The notes: a model not told the origin generated them from the sequence alone. 64,000 nt of DNA from Orobanche coerulescens (GCA_033398695.1 CM065811.1:74218001-74282000), one strand, 5' to 3'. Counted from the first letter of the stretch, positions 1-11,015 are shown. Translations and numbers: made by a program.

Positions 1-794
1 TGGGGACCTTCTGGTCGAGCGACCTTGGCGGAAAAGTACGATGTGAAGCCACTTGCCAGTTTTTCAAAGGAATTGATGGAGTGCGGTGGCAATGAGATGT
101 ACCACCTATGGGGAAGATCGCCCAGTGTTAATGGGAACATTCGGCACCTGGTCGCGTCTAATGCCCCACATCCGGTTATGTAGATCCGCAACTTACTCAA
201 GTGAGTCTCGGGGTCCGATCTCCTCTCATACAGAGGTGTTTGAGGAGGAGCGATCTTTGGTTGCACGGGGGCAAGCTCGATCTGGACCGCGAGCGGCTCA
301 CTTGGTCCGGCGACTGCCCTAGTTTCTAGCAGCGCCTTCATATCGTCGAGCTGGTGTTGCATTGCGGCCATCACCATAGCCTAGATGCTCGCAGTTTGGC
401 TCTCGGAGCGGGAGCCGAGGCGATCATGTACTCATCTCCTGGCTCCGCGGTAGGCGATGAGGTCTTCGCCGCCAAGCTCGGTTTTTCGGCGAGAGGGAGC
501 TAAATGGCTGACCTGCCCTTTGGGAGTCGGGTATGCTGAACTCCTGGTGATGGATTCAGGCTCCGACGCCTCATGGCTGGGGCCAGAATGCCCCTGTCGC
601 CATGAAAGATCACTTCCAATCCGGCTGAAGACGGAACTGTCCCGCCTCGCGAGTGCCTTTTCTTGTGAATCGGGGCTTTCTGACGATTGCTCGATGAGTA
701 ACCCCTTGAGATTTCGTTTGCCCGCGCGGCGGATTGCTGATGGGGTAATAGTGGGCGCGTCGCATGCTCTCTGTCGCTCCCTTAGGATGGCCAT
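1..794 (-). pseudogene. Ty3/Gypsy gag fragment (element G)
   Basis: Read on the minus strand from 794 down to the window edge, one frame stays open apart from stops at 432-434 and 381-383. The first part (about 120 residues) is charged and low in complexity. After the stops a short helical stretch (MQHQLDDMKALLE) is followed by the retrotransposon gag core, with the signatures DPETHL, RWYISLPP and SFEKLASGF, typical of the capsid domain of plant Gypsy gag, most like Tat/Athila-type elements. A Met at 794 is a possible start, but the frame also continues upstream past a TAG, which may be another nonsense mutation. The gene runs out of the window before any zinc knuckle. The family call rests on the capsid motifs; the lineage is a guess. 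Confidence 0.6.
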
Positions 795-1090
795 GGCCTC
801 CTCGATCTATTCCGCGGTTTGGAATTGATCGAGTGAGAGGCTGGGGCCGTCCATCGGGGGCGGGAGTGAGAGTCTCGCGTCACCGCGGCTACGCTCCACC
901 GTCGGTTGGGACTCGGTCTGGGCCAGAATAAGGCGTCCGGTGGACCATAGGGTTGCTCTCTTCGAGTTGTTGGCATACATCATTATTTCGAAGGTTTTTC
1001 TCTGAAGAAGAGTGAGTGTTTTTTCAAGTATATGTTCCGGAGAACAGTGAGTGTTCTTCGAAACGGTCGAAATGAAATATGAGAGTAAGC
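795..1090 (-). other. Leader of element G
   Basis: Untranslated stretch between the primer site and the gag reading frame of element G. No convincing reading frame of its own. It contains two similar short segments built on GTGAGTGTT (about 1009 and 1047), about 38 bases apart. Confidence 0.35.
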
Positions 1091-1107
1091 CCTTCCGCTA
1101 GCGCCAA
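1091..1107 (-). other. Primer-binding site of element G
   Basis: Minus strand reads TTGGCGCTAGCGGAAGG, four bases inside the LTR end TGAGTAACA (plus-strand TGTTACTCA at 1112). TTGGCGC openings are common in plant Tat/Athila-type Gypsy elements. I did not identify the matching tRNA. Confidence 0.5.
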
Positions 1108-1111
1108 TTAT

Positions 1112-1611
1112 TGTTACTCAAAATATTCTTCGGAATGATTTGCTGGATATGGCTATGACTGAGTAACAAAAAAAATGTCAGAGCACGTACGACGTCCAAG
1201 ACCTTTCGGCAGGTCTGTCGGTAGGTGAGGATGTCCTTGTCCTCTACAGCTGGTGATGGGCTGGAGTCAAAAGACCTTATCTAGCGGCGCCTTTTGTGGA
1301 TCTGCACGTGGGTCTTCATCTGAGATTCGGTCTTCGTAGACTTTGACGTATGTTGTCTTTACACGTGGCATAAGACGGTCGTCTCGATCGGGCACTGGAG
1401 TCGACCGCTAGGTGCCAAGAGACGATCGCCTTTGGATGTCGATCGCTTGAACTAGCTGCCAAGAGACGATCATCCAGGATGTCGATCGCTCGATACTTGA
1501 CAGTGAACTAGAACCCTCGTTTGATAAGTCTGCCTTGGTCCATTTGACTCTGACGTTGGTCGCTCGGACCTTATGACGATCGCCGTCGAGATGTATTAAT
1601 CGCCGCACAAC
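1112..1611 (-). repeat. Partial LTR of element G
   Basis: Starts at TGTTACTCA, directly beside the primer site, so this should be the inner end of the minus-strand 5' LTR. The outer part is lost where Copia-1 begins. It holds two consecutive 45-base repeats (1413-1457 and 1458-1502) sharing GCCAAGAGACGATC and GATGTCGATCGCT. A TGAGTAACA at 1160-1168 mirrors the terminal TGTTACTCA. Confidence 0.45.
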
Positions 1612-3081
1612 ATACATCAAATCATACTTTATGCTTGTATTTCCTAATTTCCCGGTCTTTATCTATGAGAATATTTAATTCATTTGTCATATGTTTTGCA
1701 TATTTATTCACGCCATGGTTATGCGAATGTTGTCTAAATTACTTTATATTGTAGATAATGTGGTGTGTCGTATCACACAGAAGATCACATTATCGGTTCC
1801 TTATATAGTAATAATTAGTTCACAACCTATATAACATGAGACCGTTATGTGAGAGGTTGTAATATATGCTTTAGATTGGTTGGTCTTGACCATTAGCATA
1901 TATTAGTGTATTCGGTATACGTTGAACAGGATCGAGGTGAGATAGATTCTTCTGTACAGACTATAAGAAGAACGCACATCTCGGACAATTATTATTTCTT
2001 AATTCTAGTGATTAATATTTAATTATATATATTTAATAATTATTGCTTTGATTTATCATGGGTGAGAGCCACAATGATTGACTCAATATGCTCGATATTT
2101 TGGGAATATTATTATTTATATAATAATTAATATTATAGCTAGAAATCGTGTCCCGACCAGTCAGGTTGATCATGTCCCTTGAGGTACTCGAAACGATTAT
2201 TATATTAAACCCTGCAGGTAGAATTAATTTTCCGATATAATAATAAAAGTCGAGTGGTATACTCATGTATAATATATTAATTAATAAAAATCTATCAGTA
2301 GGTTAAATTAATTAATGGACATGGAATATCTTAAACATGGGAAATTATTAATTCAAAAAGGAGCTTAATTTCGTAATTTGGGATTTTGGTAGGAAGTGCA
2401 ATATCAACTTTTTAGTGGACTAAGTTGATATTTAATAGAGTCATTATATTAGGAAGAGTTTTAATATAGGAAGATGACATCTATTAAGAGTCCTTACCAT
2501 ATCCTCCTTAAGGTCCCTAGAGTAGCCCAAAACACCTATAAATAGGATGCATAGGGTGGCCGATTTTATCATCATAATTTGAGCCAAAATTTTTGATTTT
2601 TCGTGTGTGTTTAATTGTGGATCTTGACTTGTGTCGTGGATTCCATAATTTAGTTAACACATTATTTTTCTAAACTACCACAAATATTCAAGAAAAATAG
2701 AGAGAAAATCGAAAGGAATTTTGGAAGAACAATTCGATCGATCCCTGTTGCTGTCCAAGTAGTCCGGTAGATTGTTTCCCACACGACATCTGGATAATAG
2801 GCGGGATATACTCTAGAAGACTTTGAGGTAGAAATACAAGTAGATCGAAGAAGAATAGAGAGACTAGTTCGATCGATCCAACGAGAGAATTTCTACCACT
2901 TCGCGTCAAAGGTATTAATTACCGACTCCCATGCGTAAATATATCTATTTGATTGTTTATTAATCTATTTAGTTAATTAATTGACAATCCTAAATAGATC
3001 CCATTTTTATGTTGGTTAGTTTATAAAACCGTTTATAAATATTTTCACCAACTAGCTTCCGCTGAGTTTTATATTCCAACA
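1612..3081 (+). repeat. 5' LTR of Copia-1
   Basis: Matches 8454-8650 plus 17558-18839 nearly base for base, ending ATATTCCAACA just before the primer site. The 3' copy starts TGTTAGGGTTG; the 5' copy lacks about the first 15 bases and joins element G sequence at about 1611. Estimated full length is about 1.48 kb. Confidence 0.88.
2537..2544 (+). promoter_or_regulatory. TATA box in Copia-1 5' LTR
   Basis: TATAAATA in the context CACCTATAAATAGG, about 540 bases before the end of the LTR. The same site is present at 18296-18303 and, on the minus strand, at 55964-55971 in Copia-2. Confidence 0.55.
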
Positions 3082-3083
3082 AT

Positions 3084-3098
3084 TGGTATCGGAGACGG
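3084..3098 (+). other. Primer-binding site of Copia-1
   Basis: TGGTATCGGAGACGG lies two bases after the LTR end CCAACA. It resembles the complement of the 3' end of initiator tRNA-Met (TGGTATCAGAGC), with one substitution and a divergent tail. Confidence 0.75.
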
Positions 3099-4434
3099 TC
3101 TTTAGGTTCTGTTCAATTTAATTAATTTGGTGATTAATATGATAGCAATTAAATATTCATATAGTATGATTTTTGGAATATTTTACTAGAATTTGTCTTG
3201 CAGGAGAATATGATCCAATTATCATGCCTATGTGATGTTTTTTATTTATTTACGCATTTTTGGTAATTTGGCCCGGTTTAAGGCAGGTATAAGTTTTTCC
3301 CGTGAGAAAATCCACGGGTAGAATAGGATTTATTTTTCTTGTAATTTGCTGTAAATTCGATGTATTTTGTTTCGAATAAAATTGTAATCGAATTGGAACA
3401 CACAAAGTACAAAAGAGAAAGAAGAACATCGCGAAGAGGAGTCCCGATCGGACGAACCGACCGAGACCAGTAGGCTGCCGGTCGAGACTCAGCCGAGTGC
3501 TGACTGTCGTGCAGTAGGTCCTGTCGGGTCGCAGGTCGGGTCGAGCTGCGGGTCGGGTCGGGTAGCGGGTCGGGCAGTTCTGGCAGTGGGTCGGGCAGCG
3601 GGCAGCAGGTCGGGCAGCGGCTAGCGGGTTAAGTTGTCCGGTTCGGGTCGTTCGATGTATGGTCCTATTAGTTTTTTTCGCGAGATGCTTGAAGTAGTTG
3701 GAGCAAACGAGCCGAGGATTTTCTCGTTATTCAAAACGAGGAATAAAAGCCATGATAATTGGATTTCATTATCCAATTCTTATTATTTGTTTTTTTTTTA
3801 CTATTTTTGATGAATGGCATGTGTGAATGTATGCGTGATATGTTTCTTACATGTTAGGACGAGAAAATTAAAAACCTTAATTTTTCAAAATAACTAAGTG
3901 ATTTTAAATTGATTTTTCAAAATCAAATTGGCCTTCATAATTGGTTTAAATTGTGAAATAATTAGCATGCGCGTTGACATTAGAATCTTCCTCCACACCG
4001 GATGTGCTAATTATTGGCTCACTAGTTTTAAACTTCAAATTTGATAACAAAAAGGTGAATATTAATTTTTATGATAGAACCTCTCCATCTGTTGGACTAT
4101 TATCATTAAATGATATTCTAAGGTTTGTTAAATTATGGTGTTCACTTAGGTGTATTGATTAATAAGCTCCCCATCAGAGTCTATGTTAATTAAATACATG
4201 GCCAAGAGGAACCAACTATTAATTTTACTTGTCAAAACATATCTTGGATAGATAATAAAATTAAAAGACGTTAAAATCTATTTGAAAATGTATGTGCAAA
4301 CGTCCACACTATCGTGGCTTGCATGTGCGGTTTTTCAAGGTGTTGGTTGATTTCATATATATTAGGTTTTAAGGTTTTTCAATATATTTCCCGTCGAATT
4401 ATGTGATGAATGGTGTTTCTAATTTTATTCTCCG
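3099..4434 (+). other. Leader of Copia-1 with G-rich repeats
   Basis: About 1.3 kb between primer site and gag. From about 3480 to 3640 it holds an irregular array of GCGGGTCGGGCAG-like units with many GGG runs. The rest is AT-rich. A 62-codon frame at 3974-4162 has no recognisable domain, and I do not regard it as a gene. Confidence 0.6.
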
Positions 4435-5241
4435 ATGTCTTTCCATCCAGTAGCTGTTATTCTCAAAGAAAACAAACTTGATGGCACTAACTTTGCCGAC
4501 TGGAAAAGAAATTTTGATATTATCTTGACTGCCGAGGGGCATAAATTTGTTTTAACTGAGGAGAGCCCTTTGGAACCAGAAATGGATGTCACTCCTGAAG
4601 AGTTGGCTGAATTCCAAAAATGGAAAAAATTTGATGAGATGGCTCGCTGTTACATTTTGGCTTCACTGACAAATGTATTGCAACATCAGCATCAGACAAT
4701 GGGCTCGGCCGCGGAAATGATGAAAAATCTCACTGAGATATTTGGTCATCAGAACCGGGCGGCTAGGAAAAATGCAATGAGGGTGTTGATGACAACCGAA
4801 ATGTCTGAAGGGACTCCAATAAGGGATCATGTTCTAAAAATGATGTCTCATTTGAACAAACTGAGCATATTGGGAGCCACTATCGATGCCGAGTCGCAGG
4901 TCGATATCATCTTGGGCAGCTTGCCGAGAAGCTTTGAGCAGTTCCGCCTCAACTACAATATGAATCGTAGGACTTACACTTTGGCGGAACTTCTGACAGA
5001 GCTTCAATCTGCCGAAGGTCTCTTCAAACAAGGTTATCATCAAATTCTTGCGGCAACCGGTGCTTGTTCTTCAAAACCCAAATGGGGAAAGAAGAAAAAG
5101 CAGGATGGCCAGAAGCAAGTGGCAACCTTCAAAGCTAAAGGCAAGACTCCTCATTCCAAGGATCCTCAGTCCGAAATAACCAAAAAGCCGAAGGGCAAAT
5201 GCTATAAGTGCGGTCTGAAGGGACATTTCAAGAGTGACTTC
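4435..5241 (+). pseudogene. gag: Copia gag (Copia-1)
   Basis: Structural polyprotein part that packages the element RNA. The frame opens with MSFHPVAVILKENKLDG followed by the W/Y-containing DWKRNFDIIL segment of the Copia gag (UBN2-like) family. The capsid region runs to about residue 210, then a lysine-rich linker and one zinc knuckle. The knuckle should be CX2CX4HX4C; here it reads CYKCGLKGHFKSDF, so the last cysteine is phenylalanine (TTC at 5239-5241). Directly after it the frame shifts, and the protease continues in another frame. Copia-2 has cysteine at this site but has lost the histidine. Confidence 0.85.
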
Positions 5242-5707
5242 CCAAGGTATGTCTCATGCACTAGTAGACAAAACATGTTTGGCTGCCTGTTCTATCACTT
5301 CGCGGATAGTAGATTCGGGCTCCACTTATCATGTTTGCTATGACTTGCAGGGGTTTCAAGTAACCAAGGTACTTAGTGCGGATGAGATTACTTTTAGTTG
5401 GGGCGACTATTCCAGGCTGAAGGCTGACACAGTGGGAGTCGTGCAGTTAAAAGTTAATTATAGGATTCTAGTCCTAAATAATGTATTATTAGTACCTGAT
5501 TTTAGAATGAATTTAATTTCAGTTTCTAAATTGCGTTGTGATGGATATTCAGTTTCTTTTGAAGATAATGCAGTTATTAAAAGAAATAGTGAATATGTTT
5601 GCACGAGTACTTATAATGAAGGACTTTATATCATTAATACTGCACCATCTCCCTTGCATAATTATAAATCGCTTAATTCTTTGACTAAACGTAATAAAAG
5701 AAAATAA
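5242..5707 (+). pseudogene. Copia protease region (Copia-1)
   Basis: Aspartic protease that would cut the polyprotein. It lies in the second frame relative to gag, showing a frameshift near 5240. The active-site motif reads DSGSTYH (Copia-2: DSGSTDH), followed by the usual hydrophobic LNNVLLVPDFRMNLISV block. The frame stops at TAA 5705-5707, a few codons before the integrase zinc domain (WHLRLGH). The N-terminal Met at 5234 is a by-product of the shift, not a real start. Confidence 0.8.
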
Positions 5708-5731
5708 CCTTCGAGCATAAATCAAAAATAT

Positions 5732-6790
5732 TTGTGGCATTTACGATTGGGTCATATTAACCTTAGAAAGATTCAAATATTGGTAAGCGATGGCCCATTG
5801 GATTCACTCCAAGTTGAGTCATTTTCAATCTGTGAATCCTGTCTGGAAGGTAAAATGACTAAAAGGGCTTTCCAAAGCAAAGGAAATCATGCACAAAATG
5901 TATTGGAATTAGTACACACCGATGTATGTGGTCCAATGAACATCCAGGCTAAGGGTGGTTTCGAATATTTCATCACATTTATAGATGATTATTCGAGATA
6001 TGGATACATCTATTTGATGCGACGTAAGTCTGAATCTTCTGATAAGTTCAAAGAATTCAAGGCTGAAATGGAGAAGCGTCATGTACAGAGTATCAAGTCA
6101 CTACGATCTGATCGTGGTGGCGAGTATCTTAGTGGAGAGTTTTTGGATTTCTTGGCACATGAGGGGATTACTTCCCAGCTCACTGCGCCTGGTACACCAC
6201 AACAAAATGGTGTTGCTAAAAGAAGGAATCGTACTTTATTAGAGATGGTTAGGCCAATAATGAGTTATTCTGATTTGCCTATTTCGTTTTGGGGATACGC
6301 CTTGGAAACAGCGGCATACATTCTAAACTTGGAGCCTTCGAAATCAGTTCCAAAAACACCCACAGAACTGTGGAATGGGCGCAAGCCCAGTCTAGAACAT
6401 GTTCGGATTTGGGGTTCACCAGCACATGTGCTGAATAAGGAAGCTGATAAGTTGGCATCTCGTATAGAAGTACGAGTGTTTGTAGGATATCCGAAGGGAA
6501 TGAAGGGTGTCTTATTTTACAGTCCTAAAGATCAAAAGGTCATTGTTAGCACCAATGCCCGGTTCTTAGAGGAGGAATATTTAATAAGCTACAAGCCTAG
6601 AAGTGAGGTCATTCTAGAAGAACTTAGTGGCGAGATTTCGACAATACCAATTGTACAAACACCTAGTGTATCACGAATCGACACTATTGTGGATACGCAA
6701 ACCAAGGACATGCCTCATCGTAGTGGGAGGGTTGTTCATCAACCTGAACATTTCATCGACATGGGAGCATCTTCGGACCACTCCCCATAA
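5732..6790 (+). pseudogene. Copia integrase (Copia-1)
   Basis: Inserts element cDNA into the genome. The zinc domain begins WHLRLGHINL with CESCLEGKM following. The DDE core shows LVHTDVCGP (first Asp) and SDRGGEY (second Asp). The third catalytic residue is lost: the family reads NGVAERRN and this copy reads NGVAKRRN (AAA at 6218-6220). The C-terminal part reaches RVFVGYPKG and stops at TAA 6788-6790. Copia-2 keeps glutamate here. The substitution alone should abolish catalysis. Confidence 0.85.
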
Positions 6791-7815
6791 CATGATGAAA
6801 CTGATCCATGTACGTATAAGCAGGCAGTTGAAGACAAGGATGCTGAATCCTGGCAAGCAGCAATGGAATCCGAAATGGGATCTACGGATTCTAATCAAGT
6901 GTGGGAGCTAGTAGAACTACCCAATGGGGTAAAACCCATTTGAAGTAAGTGGGTCTACAAGCGTAAGAGAGGATTGAAAGGGAAGATTGAAACCTTCAAA
7001 GCAAGGCTTGTTGCGAAAGGTTACACTCAGAAGGAGGGCATCGACTATGATGAGACCTTTTCACCAGTATCCATGCTTAAATCGATCCTGATTCTCTTAG
7101 CTATAGCTGTGCATTTGGATATGGAGATCTGGCAGATGGATGTCAAGACTGCATTCTTGAACGGGAGTCTTGATAAGGAAATCTATATGCGCCAACCTGA
7201 GGGATTCATTGCTGAAGGAGAGGAGCACTTATTGTGCAAGCTTAAGAGAGCCATTTATGGTCTCAAGCAAGCATCAACGTCTTGGAACATGTGATTTGAT
7301 GAGGTCATTCAATCGTATGGTTTTGAACAGTTTCCTAGTGAGGTTTGTGTATACAAAAAGTGTGATGGAAACGTGCTGGTGTTTCTTGTACTGTATGTAG
7401 ATGATATACTTCTAATTGGAAACAATGTGAAAGTATTATCAGACGTAAGGGTATGGCTGTCTGGGCAGTTTGATATGAAGGATTTGGGAGAAGCCAGGCA
7501 CATCCTTCGTATTAAGGTCTTTCGAGATTGCAAGAAAAGGATGTTGTGCTTATCTCAGGCATCCTATATCGATAGGTGCTAAAGTGGTTCAGCATGGAGA
7601 ATTCCAAGAAAGGTTTTTTACCTTACAGACATGAAATTCAGCTATCTAAGGCTATGTGTCCTATGACACAGAAGGAGATAGATGACATTAAGCTGGTCCC
7701 TTATGCTTCGGCAGTGGGAAGCCTCATGTATGTTATGATTTACACTAGGCCTGATATCTGTCATGCTGTAGGCATGGTGGCGAGATATCAGTCGAACCCA
7801 GGACCGGGACATTGA
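6791..7815 (+). pseudogene. Copia reverse transcriptase (Copia-1)
   Basis: RNA-dependent DNA polymerase. The linker SNQVWELVELPNG leads into the RT fingers (RLVAKGYTQKEGIDY, TFSPVSMLKS, QMDVKTAFLNG) and the catalytic LYVDDILL, with YVDD at 7394-7405. In-frame stops at 6941-6943 (TGA for Gly in Copia-2), 7291-7293 (TGA for Arg) and 7812-7814 (TGA for Trp), plus a frameshift near 7580, break it. The connection region (SAVGSLMYVM, RPDICHAVGMVARYQSNPG) is still readable. Confidence 0.87.
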
Positions 7816-8379
7816 ATTGCTGTCAAGCATATACTCAAGTACCTGAGAAGGACTAGGAAGCATATGCTTGTATATCAATCAGATACACTTTGTCGTTTGG
7901 GTTACACTGACTCGGATTTCAGTGCGGACAAAGAAAAGTCAAAATCAACTTCCAGATATGTTTTCACTTTGGGAAGTGGAGCCATCAGTTTGAGGGGTGT
8001 GAAGCAGAAATTCATAGCAGACTCTACCATGGAAGCCGAGTATGTAGCAGCCTCAGAGGCAGCTGAAGAGGTGGTATGGCTCAAGTACTTCCTAAAGGAT
8101 TTGGGTGTGATTCCTGATTTTCCTAGGAGTATTACACTTTATTGTGATAATACCGGTGCCGTTGCAAATTCGAAGGAACCACGGGCCCACAAAGCAAGCA
8201 AACATATCAAACGCAAATATCATATCATTCGAGATTTTGTGAAGAAAGGGAAGATTATTGTCTCCAAGATAGCATCTGAAGACAACCTAGCTGATCCTTT
8301 AACGAAAGGGTTGCCCAAAAAGTCATTTGAAGGGCGTGTGGAAGGAATGGGGTTGAGATGTATGGCAGCATTGCTTTGA
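7816..8379 (+). pseudogene. Copia RNase H (Copia-1)
   Basis: Degrades the RNA of RNA-DNA hybrids during reverse transcription. From 7864 the frame is open for 171 codons: [18 protein letters not shown], then [30 protein letters not shown] and NLADPLTKGL, the usual acidic-residue motifs of the Copia RNase H. The natural C-terminus ends at the stop beside the polypurine tract. It is part of the broken polyprotein, although this segment itself has no stop. Confidence 0.87.
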
Positions 8380-8453
8380 GTATAAGTGGGAGATAGATAG
8401 ACGTAGTCTAGATAGTATACTTCAAAATCATGCTTTGAGTATAAGTGGGAGAT
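8373..8453 (+). other. Duplicated polypurine-tract repeat
   Basis: The 22-base segment ending ATAAGTGGGAGAT occurs at 8373-8394 and again at 8432-8453, the second directly against the 3' LTR (TGTTAGGG at 8454). Copia-2 has the same pair at 56905-56926 and 56964-56985, so it is a family feature. The proximal copy is in the place expected for the plus-strand primer. Confidence 0.75.
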
Positions 8454-8650
8454 TGTTAGGGTTGTATACATCAAAGCATACTTTATGCTTGTATTACCTA
8501 ATTTTCCGGTCTTTATCTATGAGAATATTTAATTCATTTGTCATATATTTTGCATATTTATTCACGCCATGGTTATACGAATGTTGTCTAAATTACTTTA
8601 TATTGTAGATAATGTGGTGTGTCGTGTCACACAGAATATCACATTCTCGG
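8454..8650 (+). repeat. 3' LTR of Copia-1, part 1
   Basis: Begins TGTTAGGGTTGTATACATC and aligns to 1612 onward. It breaks off at CTCGG (8646-8650), where element A starts, and resumes at 17553-17557 (ATCGG). Confidence 0.9.
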
Positions 8651-9226
8651 TGTAATACCCGTAATTTTGATTCCCGGTAATTTTCTATTTTTGGCGGAAG
8701 TCCGTTTTGACAACTCGCTTGGGACTGTTTCGTCACCCTGAGAATGATTAATTCTACACTTTTTGACATCTGAGTTCGTTTCGGTGTCGTTTTGTTGAGT
8801 TCCGTGCTTTTTAGCGACTTTTCCGCATTTGAGTTCGATTCTTGCGAATCTCGTTCTAAACTGCTGTTTCGAGTTTCCCATAAGTCCGTTTAACTTTGAT
8901 AGAAGTGTTGTGAACTTCGGTTTGGTTATTCGATCACGTATCGTGATTTTCGGACGTTTTGGGCCATTTTGTAATATACCCAAAGTTATGGGTATTCGTA
9001 TCTGTATTCGTCGTCTCGACTCTTTTCTTGGTCGCGTATGATTAATTATTGCATTACGTTTTCATTTCGAGTCGTTGATGTCGTCCGCGAACTTTTTGTC
9101 GTGTTCGTTCCGTACGTTTTTGGAAATCGAGTCGTCGAGCCCTGGTGGTCGGGCACTGGCCGGCCGGTTGCGGGTTCTGTCCGGACGATGGCGGGCACTG
9201 GCCGAGCAGGCACGGCAGGAACCGGC

Positions 9227-9645
9227 ATAGCGCACGCTATGGCCGGGACGCTGTGCGTGCTAGCTCGGAAGTGTAGCGCACGCTGTCGAGTCGGCCAATG
9301 ACGCTATCGGGCACAGGCGAGAGGTTTCGAGGTCTTTGGACTCGGGTAGGATCGGCGAGTAGCGCACGCTCTTGCCGGTCGTTGCGCACGCTGGCCGGAA
9401 GGGTAGCGCCGCCGTCGGCCGACCGACTAGCGACGTTACGGGATGAGCTTGCTAGTCCGAGGCTCTTTGGGCCAGTCGGCTAGCGCGCGCGAGCTTCGGC
9501 CGTAGCGCACGCTAGCGAGTCGGGCGGACGAGTCATGGTGGCGGGGTGGTCGGTGGTGCCGGGTCATGCGGGCCATGGCCGAGAGTCTTGGGCGATCTTG
9601 GCGATAAGCGCACGCTAGTCGGGAAGGCTAGCGCCGCGCTAGTTC
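9227..9645 (+). repeat. Palindrome array in element A 5' LTR
   Basis: Clustered units of TAGCGCACGCTA type (arms TAGCG and CGCTA, two-base centre), intact at about 9228, 9500 and 9610, with degraded forms such as TAGCGCCGCGCTAG between. The region is GC-rich and ends just before the TATA box. The homologous 3' LTR region is 15773-16185, where more units are intact. Confidence 0.8.
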
Positions 9646-9652
9646 GGCCCGA

Positions 9653-9660
9653 TATATAAA
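9653..9660 (+). promoter_or_regulatory. TATA box in element A LTR
   Basis: TATATAAA, immediately downstream of the palindrome array. The 3' LTR has TATAAAT at 16196-16202 in the same context. Transcription would start shortly after, near the ATTCATTTTCATTTCC tract. Confidence 0.5.
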
Positions 9661-10331
9661 TGATGAGCGACCACTTTTTCATTCATTTTCATTTCCTTTC
9701 TCTCGGTCATGGCTAGATCTTTGGAGGAGATGAAGCCATGTTGTTAAACAACAAATCCATGAAGTTTCTGAGTTTATATCACTGATCAATCATCCTATAA
9801 CGTCCTTCGATCCAGCGAATCAAGGTTAGATCTCTAGAACCCTACTTTTGGGGAGATTTGGGGATTTTCGCGGTTTTGTCCGATTCATTCGGTTTTGCTG
9901 AGTAATTCATGATGAATATGATTAATCTTGTTGGTACTCTTAGTTTCCATACGGATTCATGGTATATTTCGTGATTTTTACGAAATCGAGAGGGTCTGGT
10001 TGTGGTCCGCCCTCGTTGTCGTTTTTATACGAATATACATGAATCGTAGGCGGGTTTCCGGGCGTATTCCAATTCCGTATTCGTTTAGAATCTTTTGTGA
10101 TTGTATTCTTCGAATCGTTAGGTTCGGTTTCTATGGTTCCTAGCATTCATCGGTGACTTTCCATTCCATTCGTTGCGTCGTCGATTATTCAAGGCAAGTA
10201 TATATTTATGAATGTGCGTTCTCGACTTGAAAGTATGAAATATTGATGGTATGATTATTTCTAGCCACTCTGGGGCGGGCCGACGGGTCCCCTGAGGGTT
10301 CCGTAGCCTCTGGTGCGATTCCACAGTTGAT

Positions 10332-10456
10332 ATGAACGAACCGTTTCTACGGCATTCATATGAAATATTGATGGCATGTAATGAACGAACCGTTTCTACG
10401 GCATTCATACATGTAACGGCGTATGATATGAACGAACCGTTTCTACGGCATTCACA
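10332..10456 (+). repeat. Three-copy repeat in element A LTR
   Basis: AACGAACCGTTTCTACGGC followed by ATTCA occurs three times, spaced by short AT-rich stretches. The 3' LTR has the same three copies at 16877-17000, with one base change in the third. Confidence 0.8.
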
Positions 10457-11015
10457 TACGTCTTGATGTGACACTATGAGATTTTAGTTATTCCGGAATA
10501 CTAGTCTTGAATCGATGAATTGACGGATTACATTTACTTTATTGTCGAGGAGTATTGTGTTTCATACTGTTATACTTGCACTAGCTATTCGACGGCTAAC
10601 CCCTTTATGGGGGAAATACGTTTCATCTATTTCAGGTTCCAGGAGAGCGGACAGGCGGGTACCGGGTCGGCATGAAGATGATGGGCAAGTGTGATACTGT
10701 GTCTTGTCTCCGGTTATTTTTCTTGGATTCCTCCATTCAGTGTTGTTGTACTGGAATGGATTTTTAAATACTCGAGTATTGTATTTCAGTTTCCTTGATG
10801 TTCCGGCCTGTGTTTCCGAGGTATTGATTTGTGCAGTGATGTATATGGTTTCATTGGTTATGGTTTTGAATACCATTTGTATCGTCTTTCTTTCCATTGT
10901 ATGTAGACCTTCTCGGTCAAGTTTATAGTTCCGCGTATGTTTAGCCTTGTGGGTCCCACGGCTGGGCTCACGGCGCTGTAATATACCCTGAATAACTTGG
11001 GGGTGTTACAGAATA

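Larger units (their letters stand above)
8651..11010 (+). repeat. 5' LTR of element A
   Basis: Near-identical to 15198-17552 outside 9.2-9.65 kb. It contains the palindrome array, a TATA box and a three-fold repeat at 10.33-10.46 kb. The end reads TTGGGGGTGTTACA. Open frames inside it are on both strands and are repeated simply because the LTR is repeated. Confidence 0.92.

Noticed and set aside
457..828. 123-codon plus-strand frame
   Set aside because: Antisense shadow of the element G gag frame, which has recognisable motifs on the minus strand.
3974..4162. 62-codon frame in the Copia-1 leader
   Set aside because: Short, AT-rich, no recognisable motif; no second copy in the window to compare.
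10118..10474. 118-codon minus-strand frame, repeated at 16663-17019
   Set aside because: It covers the three-copy repeat of the A LTR; repetition of the LTR explains both copies.
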